From the NCBI GenBank assembly GCA_035353175.1, contig DAOPZC010000067.1:1-24128 (forward strand): DNA of 24,128 bases. Reading direction: 5' to 3'. The notes under the pieces were generated by a model. It was not told where the DNA came from and searched no databases. It saw only the letters and a program-made list of their open reading frames with translations. This DNA comes from DAOPZC01 sp035353175 (GTDB taxonomy: Bacteria; Verrucomicrobiota; Kiritimatiellia; RFP12; UBA1067). Shown in pieces: positions 15,342-23,457 of the stretch; positions within the stretch are counted from its first letter, which is position 1, and every line of letters begins with the position of its first letter. Position numbers and translations under genes: made by a program.

Positions 15342-16814
15342 ATGCTTTTTCCAACCACGGTCTTCGCACTTTTCTTCGCAATCGTTTTTGCCTTGCACTG
15401 GGGGCTGGTCCGTTTCCCGCTCCCGCGCAAACTGGTGTTGCTTTCGGCCAGCCTGTTCTTCTACGGGTATTGGAGCTGGAAGTTTGCCCTCATGTTGCTG
15501 GCTTCAGCGCTGCTGAACCATGCCGCGGCCGTTTGGATTGACAAGTCTGAGGACCCGAAGGGCCGGCGGCGGATGATCGCGTTCACGGTGACGGCCAACC
15601 TGCTGGTGCTGGGGGTCTTCAAATATACCGGCTTCCTGTTTACCCGGTTCATGGTGCCGCTGGCCATCCCGCTCTGCGCGCGGCTGGGCACCACGGACCA
15701 GTTGATCGCCCTGCAAGAGCAGGTGCTCCCGTTCATCGAAAAAATTGTTCTGCCGGTGGGCATCTCCTTCTACACGTTTCAGGCGCTCAGCTACGTGGTG
15801 GATGTCTATTGGCGCAAGACGCCGGTGGCCCGGTCCGGGCTGGACTTCGCGAACTACCTTGCCTTTTTTCCCCAGCTCGTGGCGGGTCCGATCGTGCGGG
15901 CCGCCGACTTGCTGCCCCAGATGGCGGTCTTTCCGGACCGCTCGGTTCATTTGGATGTCGGCCGCGCCGCGACGCTGATTTTGGGCGGCCTTTTCAAGAA
16001 GATGGTGGTCGCCAATTGGCTGTCCGAGCATCTGGCCGATCCGGTCTTCGCCATGCCGGAGTCGTATGGGGGGCTCGACATCCTCCTCGGCGTATACGCG
16101 TACGCGCTCCAGATCTATTGCGATTTCTCGGCGTATTCCGACATCGCGATCGGTTGCGCGCTGCTGTTCGGCTTCCATTTTCCGGTCAACTTCAATGCGC
16201 CGTATTTCGCGGTCACGCTGCAGGAGTTCTGGCGCCGCTGGCATATCTCCCTCTCCACCTGGCTGCGCGATTATCTGTATATCCCGTTGGGGGGGTCGCG
16301 GGCGGGCTCCGTGCGCACGCGGATCAACCTGTTTCTCACGTTTCTCCTGGGCGGGCTGTGGCACGGGGCGGGCTGGACCTTCGTGCTGTGGGGCGCCTAT
16401 CACGGGGCTTACCTCTCGCTGGAGCGCATCGTTCGGCGGCTGATGGGGCTGCCCGAGAAACCGTCGGCAGACACCACGTTGATTTTGGGCCTTTTGGGAC
16501 GGATCTGGATCTTTCAGGTCGTCTGTTTCTCATGGATACTTTTCCGGGCCCCCACGATGGCGGTGGTGGGCGACATCGTGCGGGGCATGTGTAAATGGGG
16601 CGGACCCAGCACGCTGCTGTCGGGAACGGCGGCGCTGGTGCTCGTGATCGGCTTCCTCGTGCAGTTCCTGGATGGCCACCGGTTCCGTCCCGTATGGGAT
16701 GTGGTGGGACGCTGGCCCGTCTGGGTGCAGGGCGCGGTCGCAGCCCTGATCCTGACGCTGATCTTGGGGATCGGCCCCACGGGCGTCGCCCCGTTCATCT
16801 ATTTCCAATTCTGA
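15342..16814 (+). CDS. MBOAT O-acyltransferase, AlgI/DltB-like
   Basis: This 490-residue multi-pass membrane protein belongs to the MBOAT family. The near-invariant histidine lies in GGLWHGAGWT (H341), and a second conserved histidine follows the FWRRWHISL motif (H301). The N-terminal MLFPTTVFALFF and LFFYGYWSW segments are typical of AlgI-type members. It is expected to pass acyl groups, usually acetyl, from a cytoplasmic donor across the inner membrane to a periplasmic acceptor, for transfer to the exopolysaccharide. The ATG at 15342 follows AGGGAAG and lies 9 bases after the preceding stop. Its neighbours, a small TM protein and an SGNH enzyme, form the usual second half of such an O-acylation module. 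Target polymer and acyl group are inferred from context. Confidence 0.93.
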   Translation: MLFPTTVFALFFAIVFALHWGLVRFPLPRKLVLLSASLFFYGYWSWKFALMLLASALLNHAAAVWIDKSEDPKGRRRMIAFTVTANLLVLGVFKYTGFLFTRFMVPLAIPLCARLGTTDQLIALQEQVLPFIEKIVLPVGISFYTFQALSYVVDVYWRKTPVARSGLDFANYLAFFPQLVAGPIVRAADLLPQMAVFPDRSVHLDVGRAATLILGGLFKKMVVANWLSEHLADPVFAMPESYGGLDILLGVYAYALQIYCDFSAYSDIAIGCALLFGFHFPVNFNAPYFAVTLQEFWRRWHISLSTWLRDYLYIPLGGSRAGSVRTRINLFLTFLLGGLWHGAGWTFVLWGAYHGAYLSLERIVRRLMGLPEKPSADTTLILGLLGRIWIFQVVCFSWILFRAPTMAVVGDIVRGMCKWGGPSTLLSGTAALVLVIGFLVQFLDGHRFRPVWDVVGRWPVWVQGAVAALILTLILGIGPTGVAPFIYFQF

Positions 16815-16825
16815 GGAGGACGGCT

Positions 16826-17107
16826 ATGTGTCGCGCAAAGGGAGATTCGGAAAGCTCGCAGCACATCGGCGTCGTTGCCGGCCGGACGTGTTTTTGTGTA
16901 GGCGTTTTTTTCATCTTTATGTTACTGTTCAACGGTGTGGCGATGTATGCGAGCGCGACCCGTCTGGAGTACGGCGCAACGCGCGATTTCTGGGTGTCGG
17001 TCTTGAGGCCGCTCGAGCGGGTTTCGAGAACTTCCGGACTGTTCCTTCTCAGAGACCAGACCGAAAAGACGCTTGGAAAATGGCTCAACAAGACATCTGA
17101 AAGATAG
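16826..17107 (+). CDS. Small single-TM protein, possible detached anchor of the SGNH partner
   Basis: This 93-residue protein has one TM segment (about residues 20-42) and a periplasmic tail of about 50 residues containing WVSVLRPLERVSRTSGL (56-72). A similar membrane-proximal stretch (W-x-P-hydrophobic-xx-S-x-x-x-GL) occurs, as I recall it, at the N-terminus of anchored DUF459-type SGNH proteins. The SGNH gene comes next here but carries its own signal peptide. The small protein may therefore be a split-off anchor that docks the SGNH enzyme to the MBOAT. GGAGGA lies five bases upstream of the ATG at 16826, and the gene starts 11 bases after the MBOAT stop. The resemblance is from memory and needs a profile search. 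Confidence 0.75.
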   Translation: MCRAKGDSESSQHIGVVAGRTCFCVGVFFIFMLLFNGVAMYASATRLEYGATRDFWVSVLRPLERVSRTSGLFLLRDQTEKTLGKWLNKTSER

Positions 17108-17116
17108 GATGACGAA

Positions 17117-17833
17117 ATGAAGAAATCTGTGCTGTTTGCCGCCTTTGCCGCGTGCCTGTTGGTGTTTGTGCCGCCCGCATCGCGTGCGGCCGAAGGAACC
17201 CCGGTCCTGATGATCGGCGATTCTATGATGCGGCTGTTGGGGATCGCGATGGAAAAGGAGCTGAAAGCGGCGGGTGTCCAGCCTGCGGCCAGTTTCTCGT
17301 CGCTGGCTTCCGGCCTCGCCCGCATGGACGCCTTCGACTGGTTCGCCAAGGTGGACGCGCTGATGAAAGAGAACAAGCCCGCCACCGTCGTGGTGACCCT
17401 CGGCGCGAATGACCGCCAATCGCTGAAAGACTCCGCCGGTCGCGTGGTGCCGTTCGGCACGCCCGAATGGGAGAAGGAATATGCGCTGCGCGTCGGACGC
17501 ATCATGGACGAGCTTCTCAAGGGCGGCGCCACCCGGATTGTCTGGCTGTTGTTGCCTGACATGCGCGAGCCCGTGCAGCAGGAGTACGCCCAATTCGTGA
17601 ATGCGATCTTCGCGAAGGAGGCGGCTCTCGAGGCGCGCAAGGACAAGGTGGTTTTGTTCGACGTGCGGCCCCTGTTGTCACGCAAGCCCGGCACATTCTC
17701 GCTCTACGTCATGGCCGCGAACGGCGCGGCGCTGACGGTGCGCGACACCGACGGCATCCACCTCACCACCCCCGGTGCTCAGCGCGTGGCTCAGTCGCTG
17801 GTCAAGACGTATTGGAAACAGGACGGACGGTAA
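17117..17833 (+). CDS. Secreted SGNH hydrolase/acyltransferase, DUF459-like
   Basis: This 238-residue protein has a signal peptide (about 1-25, ending SRAA) and an SGNH fold. The nucleophile is S36 in IGDSMM, the oxyanion-site block is GANDRQ (96-101) and the D-x-x-H pair is D212 and H215 in DGIHLT. The order and the GTPEW segment (114-118) fit the DUF459 group. Paired with an MBOAT, such proteins play the part of AlgJ/AlgX-type transferases, taking acyl groups from the MBOAT and placing them on the polymer; an esterase role is the alternative. It starts at ATG 17117, 9 bases after the small TM gene, with AGGATG upstream. The periplasmic location follows from the signal peptide. Confidence 0.88.
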   Translation: MKKSVLFAAFAACLLVFVPPASRAAEGTPVLMIGDSMMRLLGIAMEKELKAAGVQPAASFSSLASGLARMDAFDWFAKVDALMKENKPATVVVTLGANDRQSLKDSAGRVVPFGTPEWEKEYALRVGRIMDELLKGGATRIVWLLLPDMREPVQQEYAQFVNAIFAKEAALEARKDKVVLFDVRPLLSRKPGTFSLYVMAANGAALTVRDTDGIHLTTPGAQRVAQSLVKTYWKQDGR

Positions 17834-17847
17834 CGCGGGAGGACGCG

Positions 17848-20800
17848 ATGGCAAAAAACGTGGCGCGGTTCGGACTGCATGGGGTTCTGGCGTGTCTCTT
17901 GGCTGCGGGCGTTTGCGCGCAGACCAACGCGCCCGCGGGAAAACGGGACGCGTTCCCGCTGGCGCAATCGACGGCGCCGCTGGATCAGGCCGCGATCGAT
18001 GAGGCCATCGCGGTCGCCCGCGCCTCCGATGTCGACACGACCGTTTCTGCGGCGTTGCTGTACCACGGGCTGATGCTTTCCCAGGAGGAAAAGTACGCGC
18101 AGTGCATCCCGTTCCTGGAGGAGGCGTTGCGCTTGGACCCGTCCTTGCTGGCCGGCTGGGAGGGGCTGGGGTGGGCCTATATCCGTACCGGAGATGAGGA
18201 GCGCGCCGGGCGTTTGTGGGAGTACTTCCGGCAACTGATGCCCGAGCAGTGGATGCCGTACAACCTGTTGGCGCAGTCGGCCATCATGAAGCATGACTGG
18301 GTCACGGCCGACCAGCACTTCCGCAAGGCGCTGCAGCTCAAGCCGGAACTTTTCGACCTGCGTTTCTGGTATGCGCAGAATCTGCTGCGCCTGGGCAAGC
18401 CCGACGAGGCGGAGAAAATCTTCCGGCAGCTGATCAAAGAGGAGCCGGACCGGCTGGATATCCAGATCAACCTCGCCAACCTGCTGACGCATCGGCTCGA
18501 ATACGACGAGGCGGTCTCAATTTGGCGGCGGGTCAACAGCGAACTGCCCGGCAATGTGGGGTTCCTCATGGATCAGGCCGTGCTGGAGCTCCGCGTCGGC
18601 GAACTCAAGACCGCGGACCAGCTGTGCCTGGACGTGATGGCGATTGAAACGAACAACATCCGCGCCATGACGCTGCGCGCCGACATCGCCGAGATCGGCG
18701 ACATGACCGAGCTGAGCGTCGAGCGGCTGCAGAAGCTGATCGACGCGACGCAGGATCCCCTTTTGCGAAGCGACTTGCGGCTGCGCATGGCGAACCGTTG
18801 CGTGGTGCTGAACAAGCGCAAGCCGGGGCTCTATTCCACATCTTACGTGCTGGAGCAGATCCGCCATGCGATCGACGAGAACCCGAAGGACGTGGGCTCG
18901 GTGGTGCTTTACGCGGAGCGCCTCCTGGAGGCCCGGCGATACGAGGAATGCAAGCTGTGGGCGGTGCGGGTGCTGGAGCATTTCAACCGGCACAACATCC
19001 GGGCCAAGAGCGTCCTCTTCGAGCTGGCGCTTGCCGAACGCCGTTTCGAAGATGCCGAGCAGGTGCTGCATGACCGTTTCTCCAGTTACGATCCGACGGA
19101 TCCGATGCGGTACTACTTCGAGGCGCGCTTGTGCATGGCCCGGGGGGCCTACAACGACGCGATGCAAAGCCTCGACCGCATGGAGGCCGCCGCCGAACAG
19201 GGGTGCGTGTTCACCCTCTTGTATCACGATTTGACGGAAAGCGATTGGGTCCCCGTGACGTCCGTGCGCCGCCTCTACGAGCACCTGAACGCGCTGAAGC
19301 GCGAAGGCTTCACGTTCATCTCGCCGACGGATATCCCCTCGGTCGTCGGACTGCAGCCCGGTGTCCGCCGCGCGGACCCTGAGCCGGAAGATCCGTCTGT
19401 GCCGTGGACCGCCCTGCTGGTTGACAACATCCGCTACGGCCTCACCGGCGAGCGGAAGTTTAAATTCGGGAAGAAGGCCAAGAAGGACCCCGTCCGTCCC
19501 ATGAAGGTCGTGGCGGTCACGTTCGACGATGCGCTGCGCTCCGCGTTCGCCTTGGGAGCGCCGGTCGCGGAGGAGTTCGGCGTGCCGTTCGGCATGTTCG
19601 CGATCGCTAAGCCGTCAAAGGACTACAAGCCTTCCGTGGCCGGTTGGGTCGAGATGATGGAGTATGCCGCAAACGGCACGTGGGTGATCGGCAGCCACAT
19701 GTACGACGCGCATGAGGAATGTACCGTGGACAAGGAAGGTAAAGATCAGCGCTGGGGCCTGCCGAATCGCGTCTGGTTGCAGGAGAAGGATCGGCTCGAG
19801 TCGATGAACGAATGGGACAAGCGGATGCGCAATGAATTCCGTTTGAGCCGCAAAATCCTGAAAGAGAAAATGGGAGACGAGGACAGCCCGGTGCCGATGG
19901 TTGCTTATCCGTATGGGGACATCGGTCAGGAGAACGCCTGTAACCTGTCGCTGTTGCGCAATCCGACGCTGAGCATTGTCTCGGAAGCCTCGCGCAGCTA
20001 TCAGGTCGGGTTTGTGCAGGGACAGAGCGGATATACGGCGGCGGGCGACAACCTGATGCTGACGCGCCGTTTTGAGCCGAAATGGTACGATGAGGGGGCC
20101 GACGTAGTGCGCCAGGCCTATGAATACCATCCGCTGTTCATGGCGCGCCGCACGCGCGTCGAGTTGGCGTTTCTCATGAACAAGCCGCATCTGGCCGAGG
20201 AGATGCTGAACCTCCTGAAGCGGGACGGGTATCCGGAAGATTTGTGCCGCCAGATCTCAGTCAATGTCCGGTCGCACTTCCGCAACCGGCCGAACCGCGA
20301 AGTTCGTCCGCTGGTGGCGTCTTCCTCTGTCTCCGTGGATAGCGCCGTGGGCGGCGGTCAGAGCTCGCCGACCCATCAGGCGCAGTCCCTGCAGACCGAA
20401 GAGGGCGTGACCATGACCATTCCGACGGATCCGACGGCGCGCGAGGCGGTTCAGGGCGAGCGGTCCGATGTGACGGACTACGGAAGGTCTGACACGTATC
20501 AGGAGGGCAGCGTCGACCCGTGGGTCTATCTCTCTCATCCGTATGTGGGTGTCGAGCTGTCGAACACCAAAGCGAACGACCAGTTCGAAATCATGCGCTA
20601 CGGCGGGCGGGGTGGGTTGAACCTGAACAAGAACCTCCAGCTTTCGGGCGAATACTTCGTGAGTGATATCGAGCAGCGGATCCGTCCGCGTTGGAATAAA
20701 GTCATCGTTGACGAAGACGTTGAGGATGACGAAGAAACCGAAGAGGATCTGACGGAATATCTCTTCAAGGCGGTCAAGCGCGAGGCGCGGGGCCGGCTGT

Positions 20801-21573
20801 CCTACCGCACCTCGAGCGGGCTCATTCTTTCAGGGTCTCTCGGCGTGGCGGAGCTGGACCGCGACTTCGGCCAGGATGACCTTGCGCTTTATGACGAGTT
20901 TAACCCCTTCCCGTTTGAGGATGATATCGACAGCGGAACGTTCGAGGTCGATGATGACGACTCTTCCGTCATCGGCGACTTGGCCGCGAACTGGTCGCCG
21001 CGGGACAACCTGAACCTGTACGTGTTCTACGCGCGCGATCTGGTCACTTCAGCTGTCAAGAAGATCGAGTTCGATTCCGTGGGCGCGGTCGCCCGCTGGA
21101 AGCCCTCGGACAGTTGGCATATGACCGTGCGCAGCCAGTATTGGAGCTACGAGGACGACAACGCCCTGTTCTATATACAAGGCGATTCCTATTGGGAAAT
21201 GATGGCCGACATGGGAGTCTGGCTCGGCGTCGATTTGTCGACGATATCGTCCAGCGAGCCGAGCGATTATTACTGGACGCCGTACTGGGACCAGCGTGCG
21301 ATGGGCGTGCTCCGGTATCTCCAGGAGTGGCAGGGATACACGTTCCGGCTGGATCTGCTGGGCGGTTTTCAGCGCGAGGACGGCCGTCCGCTGCGCCGGA
21401 CAGACGACGCGGGCATCAGCGAAGAGACCGATTGGGAATTGGCGTGGGGCGTTTCGTCCATGTACAACAAGAAGCTTTTCAGTTACTGCGACCTGTTCAT
21501 CGACGCCAGCGTCATGGCGCTGCAGGAATACATCGACCACCGCTTCCTGATCGGGTTTACTCTGGGATTCTAG
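17848..21573 (+). CDS. Fusion of TPR superhelix, PgaB-like CE4 deacetylase and outer-membrane beta-barrel
   Basis: This 1241-residue protein combines functions that are separate in known systems. A signal peptide (about 1-24) is followed by TPR repeats (about 66-450), a CE4 deacetylase (about 455-740) and a C-terminal beta-rich region (about 891-1241) ending in IGFTLGF, with the terminal Phe typical of outer-membrane barrels. The CE4 domain looks active: LLYHD (457-461), TFDD with D560-D561, GSHMYDAH with H617 and H622 in the PgaB-like H-x4-H spacing, and AYPYGD (686-691). The barrel carries very acidic stretches (955-967 and 1016-1038). Function: partial de-N-acetylation and outer-membrane export of the polymer, combining PgaA and PgaB roles. 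The ATG at 17848, behind GGGAGGA and 14 bases after the SGNH stop, is preferred over an earlier in-frame ATG because it gives a clean signal peptide. Confidence 0.85.
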   Translation: MAKNVARFGLHGVLACLLAAGVCAQTNAPAGKRDAFPLAQSTAPLDQAAIDEAIAVARASDVDTTVSAALLYHGLMLSQEEKYAQCIPFLEEALRLDPSLLAGWEGLGWAYIRTGDEERAGRLWEYFRQLMPEQWMPYNLLAQSAIMKHDWVTADQHFRKALQLKPELFDLRFWYAQNLLRLGKPDEAEKIFRQLIKEEPDRLDIQINLANLLTHRLEYDEAVSIWRRVNSELPGNVGFLMDQAVLELRVGELKTADQLCLDVMAIETNNIRAMTLRADIAEIGDMTELSVERLQKLIDATQDPLLRSDLRLRMANRCVVLNKRKPGLYSTSYVLEQIRHAIDENPKDVGSVVLYAERLLEARRYEECKLWAVRVLEHFNRHNIRAKSVLFELALAERRFEDAEQVLHDRFSSYDPTDPMRYYFEARLCMARGAYNDAMQSLDRMEAAAEQGCVFTLLYHDLTESDWVPVTSVRRLYEHLNALKREGFTFISPTDIPSVVGLQPGVRRADPEPEDPSVPWTALLVDNIRYGLTGERKFKFGKKAKKDPVRPMKVVAVTFDDALRSAFALGAPVAEEFGVPFGMFAIAKPSKDYKPSVAGWVEMMEYAANGTWVIGSHMYDAHEECTVDKEGKDQRWGLPNRVWLQEKDRLESMNEWDKRMRNEFRLSRKILKEKMGDEDSPVPMVAYPYGDIGQENACNLSLLRNPTLSIVSEASRSYQVGFVQGQSGYTAAGDNLMLTRRFEPKWYDEGADVVRQAYEYHPLFMARRTRVELAFLMNKPHLAEEMLNLLKRDGYPEDLCRQISVNVRSHFRNRPNREVRPLVASSSVSVDSAVGGGQSSPTHQAQSLQTEEGVTMTIPTDPTAREAVQGERSDVTDYGRSDTYQEGSVDPWVYLSHPYVGVELSNTKANDQFEIMRYGGRGGLNLNKNLQLSGEYFVSDIEQRIRPRWNKVIVDEDVEDDEETEEDLTEYLFKAVKREARGRLSYRTSSGLILSGSLGVAELDRDFGQDDLALYDEFNPFPFEDDIDSGTFEVDDDDSSVIGDLAANWSPRDNLNLYVFYARDLVTSAVKKIEFDSVGAVARWKPSDSWHMTVRSQYWSYEDDNALFYIQGDSYWEMMADMGVWLGVDLSTISSSEPSDYYWTPYWDQRAMGVLRYLQEWQGYTFRLDLLGGFQREDGRPLRRTDDAGISEETDWELAWGVSSMYNKKLFSYCDLFIDASVMALQEYIDHRFLIGFTLGF

Positions 21574-21585
21574 CGCGGCCGTATC

Positions 21586-21621
21586 GGGTAGGGCGGTTTC
21601 TCCGAAACCGCCGCCCGTGCC
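21586..21621. repeat. Hairpin repeat, copy 1
   Basis: GGCGGTTTC-TCC-GAAACCGCC (21592-21612) is a perfect 9-bp stem with a three-base loop, embedded in a direct repeat of about 36 bases that recurs 49 bases downstream. It lies 12 bases past the stop of the 1241-residue gene, between convergent genes, so it could serve as a bidirectional terminator or be a REP-like element. Confidence 0.75.
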
Positions 21622-21634
21622 GGGCCTTGGGAAA

Positions 21635-21670
21635 CGGTAGGGCGGTTTCTCCGAAACCGCCGCCTGCGCC
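21635..21670. repeat. Hairpin repeat, copy 2
   Basis: The same 21-base palindrome (21641-21661), with identical flanking GGTAGG and CGCC blocks and a few differences at the ends of the repeat. It directly abuts the stop codon of the minus-strand hydrolase at 21671, so it also falls at the 3' end of that transcript. No U-tract follows on either strand. Confidence 0.75.
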
Positions 21671-23335
21671 CTAATCGCGGGGTCCGTCGAGAAACGCGTG
21701 GCTCACATCTAACAGCTCGCGCGTCCACGCTTCGCCGTAGAAACTGTGGCCCGCATGGGCGATCGTGTGGACGTCGTGCGGGATGCCGTACGCGCGGCAG
21801 TAGCGTGTATAGGCTTCTCGCGAGCCGGCCGCGTCCGGGTCCGAGCCTCCGAAAACGAACTGGATGGGGTTGCGGTAGGTCCGGAAAGCACGGAGGACAC
21901 CGTCCTCCCAGGCCGCCTCTTCCGGGCTGCGCATCTCCTGCTTCACCAGCGCTTTGGTCACCATTCCGGTTTGGACTTTGCCGCTGAGGATTTTTTTCCA
22001 CGTCTCGGGGCGCGTCAGTTTCCGCGCGTAGGTGGCGAGCGTGCCCCATGTTTTCCTGAGGCCCGTCGCGGCGTTGCGCAGCGCGCCCATGGATTCGGGC
22101 GACCAGAGCAACAGCTTGGCCAAGTCCTGGTTACGGGCGGCCAGCGTGAGCGCCACCTTGCAGCCCGAGCAGATGGCCACGACCGCCACGGGCGCGCCGG
22201 GCGGCAAGCGTCGCCGCAACGCGTCCAGGGCCGTCTGCGCATTCTCGGCCATGCGGGCGATGGAGGCGTCGTCAGCCCCTCCGTCGCTCAGTCCGCGGCC
22301 GGTGAAATCCGGACGCAGACAGAGATGGCCGCGTTGCGCAAGTGCTCTGGAAAACCGCGCGAACAGGCGGTGGGGCCCCGTGCGGTCTCCCGACCAGCCG
22401 TGCAGGAAGAGAACGCCGGCCTGCGGGGCCTGCGGGGGCGTGTCGAAGATGGCCCGTATCGTCGCGGTCGTGCCGAGGGCGGCGAGTTCACCCCACGGGA
22501 CGGCCGCGCGGAACGCCGGATTCCCGGAGCCTTCGGCAGGGGGCGCATCGGCGAACCGTCCTGAGAGCCACGTCGCGGTTTCGGCGACCAGGGCAGAAAG
22601 GTCGACATGCCCCACGGTGTTCCAGAAAGGCGGGAACCGCAGGGGAAGGGGGGACGTGCCGGCATGTTGCGGCATGCAGGCGGCGGCCGTCTTTTCGTCG
22701 TGGCCGCCGGGGCAGACGAGGGCAGGGGCCTCTGCGGGTTGCGGCGCGAGCCCCTGCAACCAGGCGTAGAAAGCGCCCGACACCGTGTAGCCGTCCAGAT
22801 CGATGGATTCGCCCCGGCTCAAACGGGCCTCAAGGGACGCCCTGCTTTCCCTCGCTTTCCCGTAAGCGACCATGTCGTTCACCATGCGGCGCTGCAGGAG
22901 TTGCCGCACGAAATCGGTACCCGTCACGGGTGCCCACAGAACGAGCGCGGCCGCGCCGGGCTGCCGGGCGGCCAGGCGTGCCGCCAGCACCGCGCCCGTA
23001 CGGATCCCGGCCAGCCCGCGCGGGGCGGTCGGGAACGCCTGCACCAGCCACCGCCAGGCGGCTTCGCAGTCCGCTTCGAAACATGCGGGCGGCGTATCGC
23101 CGAACGCGCCCTCCGAGTCGCCGCAGCCGGAGAAATCGAAAAGCAGGGAGGCGATCTTCATTTCGCCTAACGCGCGTGCCGCCTGGACAAAAACCGGAAG
23201 CGTCCCCTTCCGCTCTTCGCAGAACGGCGGCACAAACAGGACCGCGCCGCGGACCGAGTCCGGGAGAAAGCAGGTGGCCGACAACGCGCGTCCGTCGGCG
23301 TCCAGGAAGAAAGCGTTTTGCGAGAGAGCAGTCAC
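21671..23335 (-). CDS. Tandem alpha/beta-hydrolase fusion, exosortase-associated-hydrolase-like
   Basis: This 554-residue cytoplasmic protein has two alpha/beta-hydrolase domains. The first (about 1-262) resembles the hydrolase 2 of exosortase A loci (RGAVLFVPPFCEER, FDFSGCGDSEG), but its nucleophile elbow is G-I-R-T-G (110-114), so it has no visible Ser or Cys nucleophile. The second (about 275-554) has LHGWSGDRTGPH, DFTGRGLSDGG, the elbow A-I-C-S-G with C389 as likely nucleophile, an acid near D499-D501 (FGGSDPD) and H530 (HAGHSF). Only the second half therefore looks catalytic. The start is GTG at 23335 with GGAG seven bases upstream; the ATG two bases before it runs into TGA. It converges on the exopolysaccharide operon and is transcribed separately. 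Substrate unknown. Confidence 0.82.
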   Translation of the reverse strand: MTALSQNAFFLDADGRALSATCFLPDSVRGAVLFVPPFCEERKGTLPVFVQAARALGEMKIASLLFDFSGCGDSEGAFGDTPPACFEADCEAAWRWLVQAFPTAPRGLAGIRTGAVLAARLAARQPGAAALVLWAPVTGTDFVRQLLQRRMVNDMVAYGKARESRASLEARLSRGESIDLDGYTVSGAFYAWLQGLAPQPAEAPALVCPGGHDEKTAAACMPQHAGTSPLPLRFPPFWNTVGHVDLSALVAETATWLSGRFADAPPAEGSGNPAFRAAVPWGELAALGTTATIRAIFDTPPQAPQAGVLFLHGWSGDRTGPHRLFARFSRALAQRGHLCLRPDFTGRGLSDGGADDASIARMAENAQTALDALRRRLPPGAPVAVVAICSGCKVALTLAARNQDLAKLLLWSPESMGALRNAATGLRKTWGTLATYARKLTRPETWKKILSGKVQTGMVTKALVKQEMRSPEEAAWEDGVLRAFRTYRNPIQFVFGGSDPDAAGSREAYTRYCRAYGIPHDVHTIAHAGHSFYGEAWTRELLDVSHAFLDGPRD

Positions 23336-23366
23336 ATCGTTCTCCGTGTTGGCGAATAATGCACAG

Positions 23367-23372
23367 AGTATA
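23367..23372 (-). promoter_or_regulatory. Candidate -10 box for the tandem hydrolase gene
   Basis: TATACT on the minus strand (5 of 6 to consensus) lies about 30 bases upstream of the GTG start at 23335. The matching -35 region (TCGTAA) is weak. The site sits in the 122-base divergent gap shared with the FmdB-like gene. Confidence 0.3.
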
Positions 23373-23419
23373 GGCGAAGCGAACGCGGTTTACGAATAGG
23401 AAAATGGGGTGCGGTTTTG

Positions 23420-23425
23420 TATAAT
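23420..23425 (+). promoter_or_regulatory. Candidate -10 box for the FmdB-like gene
   Basis: A perfect TATAAT lies 32 bases upstream of the ATG at 23458. I see no good -35 at the usual distance. Confidence 0.4.
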
Positions 23426-23457
23426 TCGGCGATGACAAAAGGGAGCTGAGGTCCAAG

